Origin: DATKZM01 sp035527975 | GTDB lineage: Bacteria > Pseudomonadota > Alphaproteobacteria > JAPULJ01 | Length of the DNA stretch: 64,000 bases | Assembly (NCBI GenBank): GCA_035527975.1 | Contig: DATKZM010000034.1 | Span: 21,661 to 85,660 of the forward strand | Direction: 5' to 3' | Part shown: positions 8,848-17,508 of the stretch, piece after piece | Position numbering within the stretch: the stretch's first letter is position 1 | Layout of the letters: each line of letters starts with the position of its first letter | The notes under the pieces: generated by a model | What the model was told of the DNA's origin: nothing | Databases searched by the model: none | Seen by the model: only the letters and a program-made list of their open reading frames with translations | Program-made: the position numbers and the translations under genes

Positions 8848-9149
8848 TAGGTCTCGCTTGGGGCGTCTCGTTCAGGCGGGGCGGAGCCGGCGCGCTTGAT
8901 ATTCTCGCGGCACAAGCGATGTCGCGGCCTTTGTCGCGACATCACCCGTGATGATCGCAGCGACCCTCCGATTTGATGGCGCCGAAGATGCCGGGGCCGG
9001 CCCCCAGGGTCAACGGTAAAGGGGGTCAACGGGATTCGGGGCGCAATTTAGCCGGCCAGGGAGCTCGGCCGGCGCCGGCGGATTGTCCGGCTGGCTGCTT
9101 TGGCGATACAGTCAGTTTCGGCCCGTTCAAGATATGCGGAGGCGGTCAT
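8848..9149. other. 302-bp intergenic region between divergent tkt and sanA-like gene
   Basis: It holds the inverted repeat at 8918-8943 and, near 8998-9030, two similar GGGTCAACGG words about 20 bp apart. No RNA gene or clear sigma-70 promoter is seen. The region must carry the promoters of both divergent genes. Confidence 0.5.
8918..8943. promoter_or_regulatory. perfect 9-bp inverted repeat upstream of tkt
   Basis: GATGTCGCG (8918-8926) is the exact reverse complement of CGCGACATC (8935-8943), separated by 8 nt, about 70 bp upstream of the tkt start. Symmetry and position fit an operator for a dimeric regulator of the tkt-gap unit, or a hairpin in the tkt leader. No T tract follows on either strand. 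Which regulator acts, if any, is unknown. Confidence 0.4.
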
Positions 9150-9848
9150 TTGCGAATTCGGGTGCTCTTCGGCTGGAAGGCGCTCTTTCTGACCGCCATG
9201 GCCTGCATCGTCAGCGCCGGCGCGCTCGCAATCATCGACCGCCATGTCGGCAACCGCGCCGCGGGCCGTATGCATCTTGACGTTCGCAAGGTCCCGCCGC
9301 GCCCTGTCGCACTGCTGCTCGGCACCTCGAAATATGTCGCCCGCGGGAGACCGAACCTCTTCTACACGTTTCGGATCCGGGCCGCCGCACGCCTCTTCCA
9401 CGCCGGCAAGGTCCGCGCCATCCTGGTGAGCGGCGACAATTCGCGGCGCAGCTACAATGAGCCGGAGGCGATGAAGGGCGATCTGGTTGCGGCCGGCGTG
9501 CCGGCGAAATACATCACCCTCGATTTCGCCGGCCGCCGAACTCTCGATTCGGTAGTGCGCGCCAAGGCGATCTTCGGCCAACCGGCCGTGGTAATCGTCT
9601 CGCAGCACTTTCACAGCGGCCGCGCGATCTACATCGCCGACGCGCACGGCATCGACGCGGTCGCCTATCTCGCCCGCGGGGTGCGCGGCCGCTCGGGTCT
9701 ACGCATCCGCTTGCGCGAAGTGCTGGCACGCACCCGCGCGTTCCTCGATGTGAACCTGCTGGACATGCGCCCACGCTTCGGTGGCAAACGCGAGACGGTG
9801 ACCTTGAAGCCGCTTAAGACCGCACGGCCGAAAGCGGAAAGGAAGTAG
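9150..9848 (+). CDS. SanA-like DUF218 (YdcF-family) envelope protein
   Basis: A 232-residue protein with one N-terminal membrane helix (about residues 8-27) and a DUF218 domain. ALLLGTSKYVARGRPNLFYTFR is the nucleotide/sugar-like pocket opening, and VRAILVSGDN, YNEPEAMKGDL and TLDSVVRAKAIFG follow. SanA/SfiX proteins affect envelope barrier function and vancomycin exclusion in enterobacteria; the biochemical role is unclear. I place the start at TTG 9150 because GGAGG (9138-9142) sits 7 nt upstream and the membrane helix follows directly. Earlier in-frame starts give a long implausible N-terminus. The basic C-terminal tail is Lys/Arg rich. Confidence 0.82.
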   Translation: MRIRVLFGWKALFLTAMACIVSAGALAIIDRHVGNRAAGRMHLDVRKVPPRPVALLLGTSKYVARGRPNLFYTFRIRAAARLFHAGKVRAILVSGDNSRRSYNEPEAMKGDLVAAGVPAKYITLDFAGRRTLDSVVRAKAIFGQPAVVIVSQHFHSGRAIYIADAHGIDAVAYLARGVRGRSGLRIRLREVLARTRAFLDVNLLDMRPRFGGKRETVTLKPLKTARPKAERK

Positions 9849-9859
9849 AAGCCGCTCCT

Positions 9860-10489
9860 CTACTCCTTGTCCGGATCCCGCGTCGCGCTCCACGACTTGG
9901 AGGTGCCCTGCACCATGTGGCGTACGTTCTCCAGGCCTTCGGGTTCCTCGAAGAAGAGCGTGCGCTTGGCCGCCATCTCGGTCATGTCCTGGGTCACGTA
10001 CATGATGGTGTCTTCGTCGCCCGTCGCCTCGTGCTCGTGATAGGACCAGGCTGGGCAGACGATCGTATCGCCCTTCTTGAAGGCGAACCGCGTGCCTTCG
10101 ACCGTGGTGAAGCCGGTGCCCTGCAGATAGTGATATATGGCCACCGAGTTATGCCGATGATTGGGCACCACCTCGCCCGGATGGATAAGCTGAATGCCGA
10201 TGAAGATGCCCGGCGAGGCGCCGGCCAGCTCGCCGTGATCCTCGTTGACCAGCGAAACGAAGCGCCGCTCGGCGTGGCGCAGCGGATCCTTGCCGAGCGC
10301 CTCCAGCGTTTCCATCATGTCCTCGCCCGACCACTTGGCCGGCCGCACATGGGTATGGCGCACACGCTGAAAATACTCGTCTGCGGTCACCACGCGGGCA
10401 TTGTCGAAGCCCGGCTCGTTGCGGCCCTCGGACCCGGCGCCTGCCTCGGCCTCGGCCGCCGACTTAGTCTTGGTATCTGATTTTTCCAT
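9860..10489 (-). CDS. cupin-domain protein
   Basis: A 209-residue protein with one cupin barrel. Motif 1 is GEVVPNHRHNSVAIYHYLQGTGFTTVEG (written here with H-x-H and the downstream E), and motif 2 is KKGDTIVCPAWSYHEHEA, supplying metal-binding histidines. An N-terminal Glu/Ala-rich tail (about 1-30) is probably disordered. It resembles the single-cupin half of gentisate/hydroxynaphthoate dioxygenase-like proteins, but that does not prove dioxygenase activity. The start at 10489 is preceded by GGGAGG; the longer reading frame to 10582 overlaps the divergent promoter region. It is divergently transcribed from a haem-oxygenase-fold protein 158 bp away. Confidence 0.8.
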   Translation of the reverse strand: MEKSDTKTKSAAEAEAGAGSEGRNEPGFDNARVVTADEYFQRVRHTHVRPAKWSGEDMMETLEALGKDPLRHAERRFVSLVNEDHGELAGASPGIFIGIQLIHPGEVVPNHRHNSVAIYHYLQGTGFTTVEGTRFAFKKGDTIVCPAWSYHEHEATGDEDTIMYVTQDMTEMAAKRTLFFEEPEGLENVRHMVQGTSKSWSATRDPDKE

Positions 10490-10647
10490 CGTTTCCTCCC
10501 GCCGCTTTGCGTGCACGATTGGTGCATAGCCTAGCATGTCCATCCACGGCGCGGGAACGCCGCGGCCGTGCGGGGCGTGCATTCCCTTCTTGGCGACGGC
10601 CCGCCCGGCCCCTAATATCGGGAAAGAACCAAATCGGGGAGGACGTC

Positions 10648-11406
10648 ATGGCACCTGAAGGATCGAAGCCGGCCGGCAATCCGGTCGCCGAGCAGATCGT
10701 CGCCATCCGCGAGCTGTGGCACACCAAGAAGCACCCCTTCTTCCTCGCCATGACTGACGGCTCGCTTCCGCTGCGGGCGCTCGGCATTTACATGGCCAAC
10801 CATTTCCGCTTCGTGGAATACGCCGTGCCCGGCATGGGGCTGCTTTATTTTCGCGCACCCAACGACGTGCGCCTGGCGCTGGTCGAGAACATGGCCGAGG
10901 AACATGGGCTGATGGCGATCCCCAAGGAAGGCCACGTGCCCCACGACCATTTCGACATGATCGTCGACTTCTGCCGGGCGGCTGGTTTGAGCGAGCAGGA
11001 GGTGCGGACGACCGAGATGACAGCCGCCTGGTGGGCCCGCGCGCTCTATTATCTCCACGTCCTGCGCGAAGAGCCGGTCGGTGTGGCGCTGGCGATGCAA
11101 TCGACCCAGGAAGGCCAGCAGGTCGCGCTCAACAATGAGGTGACGATCCCCTCCTTCGAGAAGCATTACGGATTCACCCGCACCTCGCCGGAGATCGGCT
11201 TCTTCGTCGAGCATGCCGAGGCCGATCTGGAGCACAGCACCCGGCAGCTCGATTTGGCCGCCAAATACTTGGACACACCGGCGCTGCGCGATCGCGCGCG
11301 GGAGATATGCGAGGTTGCGGTGCGCATGCGCTGGGCCTCGATCACCGATCTCTACCGCTTGCATGTTCAGAATGAGGCCGAGATCCTGCCTGACGGCGTC
11401 GCCTGA
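10648..11406 (+). CDS. TenA/PqqC-like haem-oxygenase-fold protein (possible di-iron oxidase)
   Basis: A 252-residue all-helical protein. VENMAEEHG near residue 84 and HAEADLEHS near residue 192 give a Glu/His plus H-x3-D-x2-H pattern resembling HDO (haem-oxygenase-like di-iron oxidase) and PqqC families. No PQQ, thiamine-salvage or natural-product genes adjoin it, so TenA (thiaminase II) or PqqC activity is not supported. The start is fixed by GGGGAGGA (10636-10643), 4-5 nt before the ATG at 10648. It is divergent from the cupin gene, suggesting a shared regulatory region and perhaps one oxidative step. Confidence 0.75.
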   Translation: MAPEGSKPAGNPVAEQIVAIRELWHTKKHPFFLAMTDGSLPLRALGIYMANHFRFVEYAVPGMGLLYFRAPNDVRLALVENMAEEHGLMAIPKEGHVPHDHFDMIVDFCRAAGLSEQEVRTTEMTAAWWARALYYLHVLREEPVGVALAMQSTQEGQQVALNNEVTIPSFEKHYGFTRTSPEIGFFVEHAEADLEHSTRQLDLAAKYLDTPALRDRAREICEVAVRMRWASITDLYRLHVQNEAEILPDGVA

Positions 11407-11535
11407 AACTGGCGGACCGAAAGGAAGCGGACGCGCTAACGGCGGACCGGTACCGGGTAAATCCGCCGCCCGGCCGGGCCGTCCTGGCCCGTCGTTCTCG
11501 ACCAGGCCCAGTATTTATGGCCCAGTATTCATGGC

Positions 11536-12171
11536 TCACGCGTTCGCGTCGTCCTTCGAGGCGCCGCCATTGGCCGCCGGCCGGCCCTTAAGCGGTGTCT
11601 TTGCCGATGCCCCGGTCGGTTTCGATGCGGTGGCCTTGGCGCGGGTGGCCGGCGCCGGCCGCTGCGGCCCGGCGGGCTTGGTCCGGGCGCTCGGCTTCAC
11701 AGCGTTGGCGATCTCGGTACGCGCGGCGGCAAGCTCCGCTTTCAGCCTTGCGACCGCCTGATCGCTTGCCTGGCTGGCATCGGCCAGCAACGCCGCCGCC
11801 TCGGACTTTACCGCCTCTACCAGGCGCACCGCTTCGGCCTTCGCCGCTTCGACCTGCTTGGCCATATCGGCCTTCAACGCCGTGAGTTCGCGCGCGGCCT
11901 CGCTCCTGACGGCCTCGATCTGCTTGCCCGCCTCGGACTTCACGGCGCTCACATGGGCTTCCAGCCCGGTCGACGTCTTGCGCAGATCGGAGGCCAGCGT
12001 CTCCAGGCCCTGATCGATGCGCTCAACCAGCGAGAGGCCCGACTGCCGCGCCGCGCCGATATCCTCGTCCATTGCGTCGATCTTCTTTGCCAGTTTCTTC
12101 ACTGTCTTCTTGCCGGCAATCGCCGCCTTGCCCGCGCCGGATTTCTTCTTCGCCTTCTTGTTCTTGGCCAT
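11536..12171 (-). CDS. coiled-coil, histone-H1/phasin-like protein with basic Pro/Ala tail
   Basis: A 211-residue protein in three parts. It has a lysine-rich start (MAKNKKAKKKSGAGKAA), a central heptad-like helix (about residues 35-160) with VKSEAGKQIEAVRSEAA and KADMAKQVEAAKAEA repeats, and a disordered Pro/Ala/Lys/Thr tail. There is no signal peptide. The layout resembles apolipoprotein-like or phasin-like proteins and the KA-rich tails of bacterial histone-like proteins; DNA or granule association are both possible. The start at 12171 matches AGGAATAGGG upstream; the longer frame to 12267 adds non-helical residues. No neighbour indicates its role. Confidence 0.7.
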   Translation of the reverse strand: MAKNKKAKKKSGAGKAAIAGKKTVKKLAKKIDAMDEDIGAARQSGLSLVERIDQGLETLASDLRKTSTGLEAHVSAVKSEAGKQIEAVRSEAARELTALKADMAKQVEAAKAEAVRLVEAVKSEAAALLADASQASDQAVARLKAELAAARTEIANAVKPSARTKPAGPQRPAPATRAKATASKPTGASAKTPLKGRPAANGGASKDDANA

Positions 12172-12460
12172 CGGTTGTTTCCCTATTCCTGGATTTGCCG
12201 CCGGGACGCAGACGCCTGAACGGACGCGCCCAATATTAGCGCCGTGGATCTTGTGCGTTGGCGCCAAATTAGGCGCACTGCGTGCGCATTACAAGAAGTC
12301 CTCGCGCACTCCGTGCGCTTTTTCCAATCGGCCCTACGGGCAGTCGCGGCGTCGACGCGCGCGCCTTGGTCTTGCCGATTTTATTTTCCCTACCCAACCG
12401 CATTCATTCTAAGCACAATCGCCACGCAGCCGTTTGACGAATGACCCACCTGGATTGCGA
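12172..12460. other. 289-bp intergenic region with two GCGCAC palindromes
   Basis: It lies between the coiled-coil gene and the importer operon. Two related palindromes, GCGCACTGCGTGCGC (12274-12288) and GCGCACTCCGTGCGC (12304-12318), are separated by 15 nt; the second is followed by a T tract. A more A/T-rich stretch (12375-12420) probably carries the operon promoter. No gene is seen. Confidence 0.45.
12304..12323 (+). terminator. terminator-like hairpin with T tract, no obvious gene upstream
   Basis: GCGCAC pairs with GTGCGC across a TCC loop and runs straight into TTTTT on the plus strand. No plus-strand gene ends nearby (the closest is 900 bp upstream). It may therefore end a small RNA, shield the importer operon from read-through, or be a by-product of the palindromic repeat. 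Confidence 0.4.
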
Positions 12461-14500
12461 ATGTTGCGGACCACGTCCCGTTTCTTGATCGGCGCCCTGG
12501 CATTCGCGCTGTCGGTCGTCGCCTGCACCAACGATCCCTATCCGGGTGCCGATCAGCGGCGCAAAGTCTACTACACATCGTTCAACGAGGCGCCGAAGTC
12601 GCTCGATCCCGCCGTTGCCTATGATACCGCCGCGCATGAGATAACCGGCAATGTCTACGGCACGCTGCTGGAATATCACTACCTCAAACGCCCGTACACG
12701 CTGATCCCCGGTCTGGCAAAAGACCTGCCCAAGCGGGAGAAGGCCGCCGATGGCGGCATTACCTACACTTTCGAGCTGCGGCCGGGGCTGCTCTATCACG
12801 ACGATGCCTGCTTCGCGCTCAACGGCAAGAGCGCCGATGGCAAGCCCCTGCGCACCCGCGAGGTGGTGGCGGGCGACATCGCCTTCGAGCTGATGCGCGT
12901 CGCCGACCCGAAGGTGGCAAGCCCGGTCTTGCGCAAGTTCGCCGCCATCAAGGGCTTCCTTGAGTTTTCCAAACGCCTGCGCGCCTTGCGCCGCGCCTCG
13001 CCGAACTTCGCCGGCCAGCCGGCACATGTCCAATACCGCCGCGCCGGCGGCATCGCCGGCATCAAGGTCGACGGCAAGTATATGCTGCGGCTGAGCCTCT
13101 CGCGCCCCGACCCCCAGCTCAAATACTGGTTCGCGATGCCGTTCACCACGCCGGTGCCTTGGGAGGCGGTTCAATACTATGACGGCGACGAGGGGCGCCC
13201 GCATTTCCGCGATCACCCCGTCGGAACCGGGCCGTTCCGCCTGGCGATCTACCAGAAGCGGCTGCGCATGGTGCTGGTGCGCAACAAGAACTGGTACGGG
13301 GTTCGCCATCCGGAGTGGAAAGCGCCGGGCGCGACCTACCCCACCGAAGGAAGCGCCACCGACCGTAAGCGCGGCCGCCTCGATGCCGCCTATGCCGGCC
13401 GGCCGCTGCCGTTCATCGAACGCATTGAGCTCCGCCTGGAAAAGGAAAGCATCCCGGCCTTCAACAAGTTCCTGCAAGGCTATTTCGACCGCTCGGGCAT
13501 CATCTCGGAGAGCTTCGATAAGATCGTCCTCAACGATGCCTTGTCGCCCGAGATGGTCGCGCGCGGCATTCGGCTGGAAAAAAGCGTCCAGGCGAGCATC
13601 TTCTATGTCGGCTTCAACATGCTCGATCCGACCGTCGGCGCCAAGGCGGGCGATCGCGGGCGCAAGCTGCGCCAGGCGATGAGCCTCGCCATCGACGTGC
13701 GCGAATATCTGCGGCTGTTCCAGAATGGGCGGGGCGTGGTGGCGCATTCGCCGATCCCGCCGGGCCTCTACGGCTACGACCGCACCTACCGCAATCCCTA
13801 CTCACGTTTCGATCTGGCGCGCGCCCGCAAATTGCTGGCCGAGGCCGGCTATCCCAAAGGCATCGACCAGCGGACCGGCGAGCCGCTCAAGATCACCTTC
13901 GACACAGGCTCGACCTCGGCCCAGGCGACACTGCGCTACCAGTATTTCGTCAATTCCTGGCGCCGTATCGGCGTCGACGTCGAGGTCAACGCCACCACCT
14001 ACAACCAGTTTCTCGAGAAGCTGAAACTCGGCGCCTACCAGATCTACTTCACCGGCTGGATCGCCGACTTCCCCGATCCGGAAAACTTTCTCTTCCTGCT
14101 GGAAAGCTCCAGCGGCCGCAAGGCGAGCGGCGGCTCGAACTACTCGAACTTCTCCAACCCCCGCTACGACACGCTCTATCACGCCATGCGGGCGATGGAG
14201 AACGGACCCAGGCGCCTCGAGACGATCCGCGAAATGCTTGCCATCGTCGAGCGCGAGCGGCCGTGGATCGAGCTCTTCCACGACGAGTCTTATGTCCTCA
14301 GCCATCCCTGGGTGAAGAACGTCAAGACCTTCGGCCTCAGCTACCCGACGCTCAAGTACCTCGATCTAGCGCCTCAGCAGCGCGCGCGCCTGCGCGCGTC
14401 CTGGAACCAGCCGATCCGCTGGCCGCTCTGGATCGCGCTGGCATTGCTGGCCGCGTTCATCGTGCCCGGCATCGTCACTTTCTTTCGCGAGCGCCAGTAG
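12461..14500 (+). CDS. peptide-type ABC importer substrate-binding lipoprotein (SBP family 5) with C-terminal membrane helix
   Basis: A 679-residue binding protein. An N-terminal signal (MLRTTSRFLIGALAFALS) ends in the lipobox VVAC, so Cys24 is probably lipidated. SBP_bac_5 hallmarks follow: SLDPAVAYDTAAHEITGNVYGTL, YTFELRPGLLYHDD, VGTGPFRLA and the IYFTGWIADFPDPENFLF segment. Unusually, the last ~30 residues (WPLWIALALLAAFIVPGIV then RERQ) form a membrane helix. It is longer than typical ~530-residue DppA/OppA, with an inserted region around 190-310. The start follows from the signal peptide. It is the first gene of a five-gene operon with both permeases and both ATPases, each overlapping or nearly so. 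Confidence 0.9.
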   Translation: MLRTTSRFLIGALAFALSVVACTNDPYPGADQRRKVYYTSFNEAPKSLDPAVAYDTAAHEITGNVYGTLLEYHYLKRPYTLIPGLAKDLPKREKAADGGITYTFELRPGLLYHDDACFALNGKSADGKPLRTREVVAGDIAFELMRVADPKVASPVLRKFAAIKGFLEFSKRLRALRRASPNFAGQPAHVQYRRAGGIAGIKVDGKYMLRLSLSRPDPQLKYWFAMPFTTPVPWEAVQYYDGDEGRPHFRDHPVGTGPFRLAIYQKRLRMVLVRNKNWYGVRHPEWKAPGATYPTEGSATDRKRGRLDAAYAGRPLPFIERIELRLEKESIPAFNKFLQGYFDRSGIISESFDKIVLNDALSPEMVARGIRLEKSVQASIFYVGFNMLDPTVGAKAGDRGRKLRQAMSLAIDVREYLRLFQNGRGVVAHSPIPPGLYGYDRTYRNPYSRFDLARARKLLAEAGYPKGIDQRTGEPLKITFDTGSTSAQATLRYQYFVNSWRRIGVDVEVNATTYNQFLEKLKLGAYQIYFTGWIADFPDPENFLFLLESSSGRKASGGSNYSNFSNPRYDTLYHAMRAMENGPRRLETIREMLAIVERERPWIELFHDESYVLSHPWVKNVKTFGLSYPTLKYLDLAPQQRARLRASWNQPIRWPLWIALALLAAFIVPGIVTFFRERQ

Positions 14501-15501
14501 TGCTCGCCTATATCGTCCGACGCCTCGCCTACGGCTTCGCCACCGTGCTGGGTGTGCTGGGCGTGCTGTTCGTGCTGTTCTTCGCCGTCGCCGATCCGGA
14601 CGAAATGGCGATCCGCGCCATCGGCGAGCGTGCCTCGCCCGAAACCTACACCGCCTGGAAGCACAATCACGGCTACGACAAGCCGCTGCTACTGAACCCC
14701 CAGCACAGTTGGGCTTCGATCGGGCGCTACACCGATACGCTGCTGGTCGAACACTACGAGCGCATGCTGAGTTTCCGCTTTGGCCGGTCCGATTCCGACG
14801 ACACGCCGATCTGGACGCGCATTCGCGAAGGCGCCGGGCCGAGCCTCAGCCTGACCTTGCCGCTGTTCGTGCTCGGCCTGCTTGTCGGTGCGGCGCTCTC
14901 GCTTGCGGTCGCCTTCTTCCGGGATACGTATATCGATCGCTCGGTGCTGGTCCTCTGCATGCTGGGGATGAGTGTCGCCAGCCTGATCTACATCATCGCC
15001 GGCCAATACGTCATCGGCAAGCTGCTGCGCTGGTTCCCGATCTCCGGCTTCGACACCGATCCGTCGATGATCGGCCGCTTCCTTGCCATCCCGATCCTGA
15101 TCGGCGTGCTGGCCGAATTCGGCGGCACGGTGCGGCTTTACCGGACGGTCTTCCTGGAAGAGGTCAACCGCGACTATGTAAGGACCGCCCGGGCCAAGGG
15201 CTGCGGCGAGATCCGGGTGATGATCCATCACGTGCTGCGCAACGCGCTGCTGCCGATCATCACCAATGTCGTGCTGGCGATCCCGTTTCTGTTCATCGGC
15301 TCGATCCTGTTCGAATCCTTCTTCGGCATACCGGGCCTTGGCGCGCTGACCGTCGAGGCGATCAACGGCAACGACTTCTCCACGCTCCGCACCATCGTCT
15401 ATATCGGCGCGCTGCTTTACATAGTCGGCCAGATCCTGACCGACATCTGCTACTCGCTGGCCGATCCGCGGGTTCGCCTCGGCGCGGAGGCGAGCGGATG
15501 A
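14500..15501 (+). CDS. ABC importer permease, DppB/OppB/YejB type
   Basis: A 333-residue inner-membrane permease with the family's N-terminal helix (about 9-30), a long first periplasmic loop and five further helices. The EAA-type coupling loop reads YVRTARAKGCGEIRVMIHHVLRNALLPI, the standard ATPase-contact signature of peptide/nickel importers. The GTG start at 14500 overlaps the last base of the binding-protein stop (taGtg), which implies translational coupling. It pairs with the next permease to form the heterodimeric channel. The substrate is unknown; peptides are the default inference for this family. Confidence 0.93.
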   Translation: MLAYIVRRLAYGFATVLGVLGVLFVLFFAVADPDEMAIRAIGERASPETYTAWKHNHGYDKPLLLNPQHSWASIGRYTDTLLVEHYERMLSFRFGRSDSDDTPIWTRIREGAGPSLSLTLPLFVLGLLVGAALSLAVAFFRDTYIDRSVLVLCMLGMSVASLIYIIAGQYVIGKLLRWFPISGFDTDPSMIGRFLAIPILIGVLAEFGGTVRLYRTVFLEEVNRDYVRTARAKGCGEIRVMIHHVLRNALLPIITNVVLAIPFLFIGSILFESFFGIPGLGALTVEAINGNDFSTLRTIVYIGALLYIVGQILTDICYSLADPRVRLGAEASG

Positions 15502-16514
15502 GCTGGGTCGGCAACGCGATCGTCGCGGTGCTGCTTGTTGCCGGCGTCTTCATTTGGATGCGCGCACGGCGCAATCGGCTGTGGCGCGAGGCCATGGCCG
15601 CGCTGGCCCGGCGCCGCCGCTTTGCGCTCATCATCCTTGGTCTCTACGTTGCGGTGGGCATGCTCGATGCGGTTTCCTGGGTCGGCGGTGGCGGGGTACA
15701 GGGCGTGGCCGCCTCCGAGGCGCGCTCGGTGATCGACCGCATCTTCAAGCCGTCGGTCTTCCGCGAGAAAAGCTACTCCGCCCCCTTCGCCAGCGCCGAG
15801 TTCGTTGGCGGCGCGGCCCTGACCTTCCCCGGACGCCATGTGCTCGGAACCGACATTCTGGGTGACGACGTGCTCTACAAGACCCTGAAGGGCATCAAGG
15901 TGGCGCTGCTGATCGGCGGGCTCACCTGCCTGGTGCTGATCCCGCTGGCGCTGCTTTTCGGTGTCTCGGCCGGCTATTTCGGCGGGCGCATCGACGACGT
16001 TGTCTTCTTCGTCATGTCGACGCTGGCCTCGATCCCCAATCTGCTGCTGCTGATCGCGCTTATCATGGCGCTGGGTAAGGGCACGCTGCAGGTCTGCTTT
16101 GCGCTGGGTATCACCGGCTGGGTGGGTCTGTCCCGCCTCACTCGCGCGGAGACGCTGAAGCTGCGCGAGCTTGAATACGTCCAGGCCGCGCGCGCGCTCG
16201 GTGTTTCGCACCCCACCATCGTGCTTCGCCATATCCTGCCGAACCTGTCGCATCTGGTGATCATCACCTTCGCGCTGCTGTTCACCGGCCTGGTGCTGTC
16301 GGAAACCATCCTGGCCTATCTCGGCATCGGCCTCGACGGCAGTTGGGGCCGCATGATCGACCAGGCCCGCAACGAGCTGTCGCGCGACCCCGTCATCTGG
16401 TGGACCATCGCCGCGGCATCGGCCGCGCTCTTCATCCTCGTGCTCTGCGTCAACCTGATCGCCGATGCGCTGCGCGACATCCTCGATCCCCGCACACTGC
16501 GCGAGCGGGCATGA
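15498..16514 (+). CDS. ABC importer permease, DppC/OppC/YejE type
   Basis: A 338-residue partner permease. VLGTDILGDDVLYKTLKGIK is the family's conserved segment before the core helices, and YVQAARALGVSHPTIVLRHILPNL is the EAA coupling loop. It has an extra N-terminal helix (about 2-20) before the usual cytoplasmic basic segment (RRRRFALIIL), then an extracytoplasmic insert of about 90 residues, as in YejE-like proteins. The ATG overlaps the previous stop (ATGA), so the two permeases are translationally coupled. Confidence 0.92.
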   Translation: MSWVGNAIVAVLLVAGVFIWMRARRNRLWREAMAALARRRRFALIILGLYVAVGMLDAVSWVGGGGVQGVAASEARSVIDRIFKPSVFREKSYSAPFASAEFVGGAALTFPGRHVLGTDILGDDVLYKTLKGIKVALLIGGLTCLVLIPLALLFGVSAGYFGGRIDDVVFFVMSTLASIPNLLLLIALIMALGKGTLQVCFALGITGWVGLSRLTRAETLKLRELEYVQAARALGVSHPTIVLRHILPNLSHLVIITFALLFTGLVLSETILAYLGIGLDGSWGRMIDQARNELSRDPVIWWTIAAASAALFILVLCVNLIADALRDILDPRTLRERA

Positions 16515-16524
16515 GCGGGCGCGC

Positions 16525-17508
16525 ATGAACGGGCAGCTCCTCGGCGTCGAAGACCTGACGGTCACCTTCCCGGCCCGCGGCGGGCGCACGCCGGTGGTCG
16601 ACGGCATCTCGCTCACGGTGGCGCCGGGCGAGGTGCTGGCGCTGGTCGGCGAGTCGGGCTGCGGCAAGTCGATGACGGCGCTCGCCATCCTGCGCCTCAT
16701 CGCCAAGCCGGGCCGCATCGAGCCCGGGAGCCGCATCGTCTTCGAGGGTCGCGAGGTTCTCGGACTCAAAGTCACCCAGATGCGCGCGCTGCGCGGCGCC
16801 GGCATCGCCATGATCTTCCAGGAGCCGATGGCAAGCCTGAACCCGGTGCAGACCGTCGGCAATCAGGTGATCGAGGCGCTCCGCCTCCATGAGCGCGTGG
16901 GCCGGGCCGCCGCGCGCGACCGTGCTGCTGCGATCTTCGAGCGCGTCGGCATACCCGATCCGCGCGGCCGCCTCGACGCCTATCCCCACCAGCTTTCCGG
17001 CGGGCTCAAGCAGCGCGTCATGATCGCGATGATGCTGGTCATGCGCCCGCGCCTGCTCATCGCCGACGAGCCGACCACCGCGCTCGACGTTACCGTGCAG
17101 GCGCAGATCCTGGCGCTGTTGCGCGAGCTGCAGAACGAGCTCGATATGGCGGTTCTGCTGATCACCCATGATTTCGGCGTGGTCAACGAACTCGCCGACC
17201 GGGTGGCGGTGATGTATGGCGGCCGCATCGCCGAGCAAGGCACGCGCGCGGAGGTACTGGGCGCGCCGCGCCACCCCTACACGCAAGGCCTGCTGCGCTC
17301 GATCCCATCGCTCGCGCATCGCGGCGGCGACCTCGAGGAGATCAAGGGCACCGTGCCCTCGCTCGGCAGCTGGCCCGCCGGCTGCCGTTTCGCCACGCGC
17401 TGTCCCAAGGTGTTCGAGCCCTGCGATGGGCAGGTGCCGCAGACGGTGAGCTTGTCCGAAACCCACCATGCCGCCTGCCACGACGTCGCGCGGGACCAGC
17501 CGGAATGA
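16525..17508 (+). CDS. ABC importer ATP-binding protein, DppD/OppD type
   Basis: A 327-residue ATPase. Walker A is GESGCGKSM, the signature is LSGGLKQRVMIA, Walker B is LLIADEPTTALD, and the H-loop is in LITHDFGVV. The C-terminal peptide-importer extension has the iron-sulfur-type CRFATRCPKVFEPCD motif followed by a further Cys (HHAACHD), as in DppD/OppD proteins. The ATG at 16525 lies 10 bp after the permease stop. It works as a heterodimer with the next gene product. Confidence 0.93.
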   Translation: MNGQLLGVEDLTVTFPARGGRTPVVDGISLTVAPGEVLALVGESGCGKSMTALAILRLIAKPGRIEPGSRIVFEGREVLGLKVTQMRALRGAGIAMIFQEPMASLNPVQTVGNQVIEALRLHERVGRAAARDRAAAIFERVGIPDPRGRLDAYPHQLSGGLKQRVMIAMMLVMRPRLLIADEPTTALDVTVQAQILALLRELQNELDMAVLLITHDFGVVNELADRVAVMYGGRIAEQGTRAEVLGAPRHPYTQGLLRSIPSLAHRGGDLEEIKGTVPSLGSWPAGCRFATRCPKVFEPCDGQVPQTVSLSETHHAACHDVARDQPE

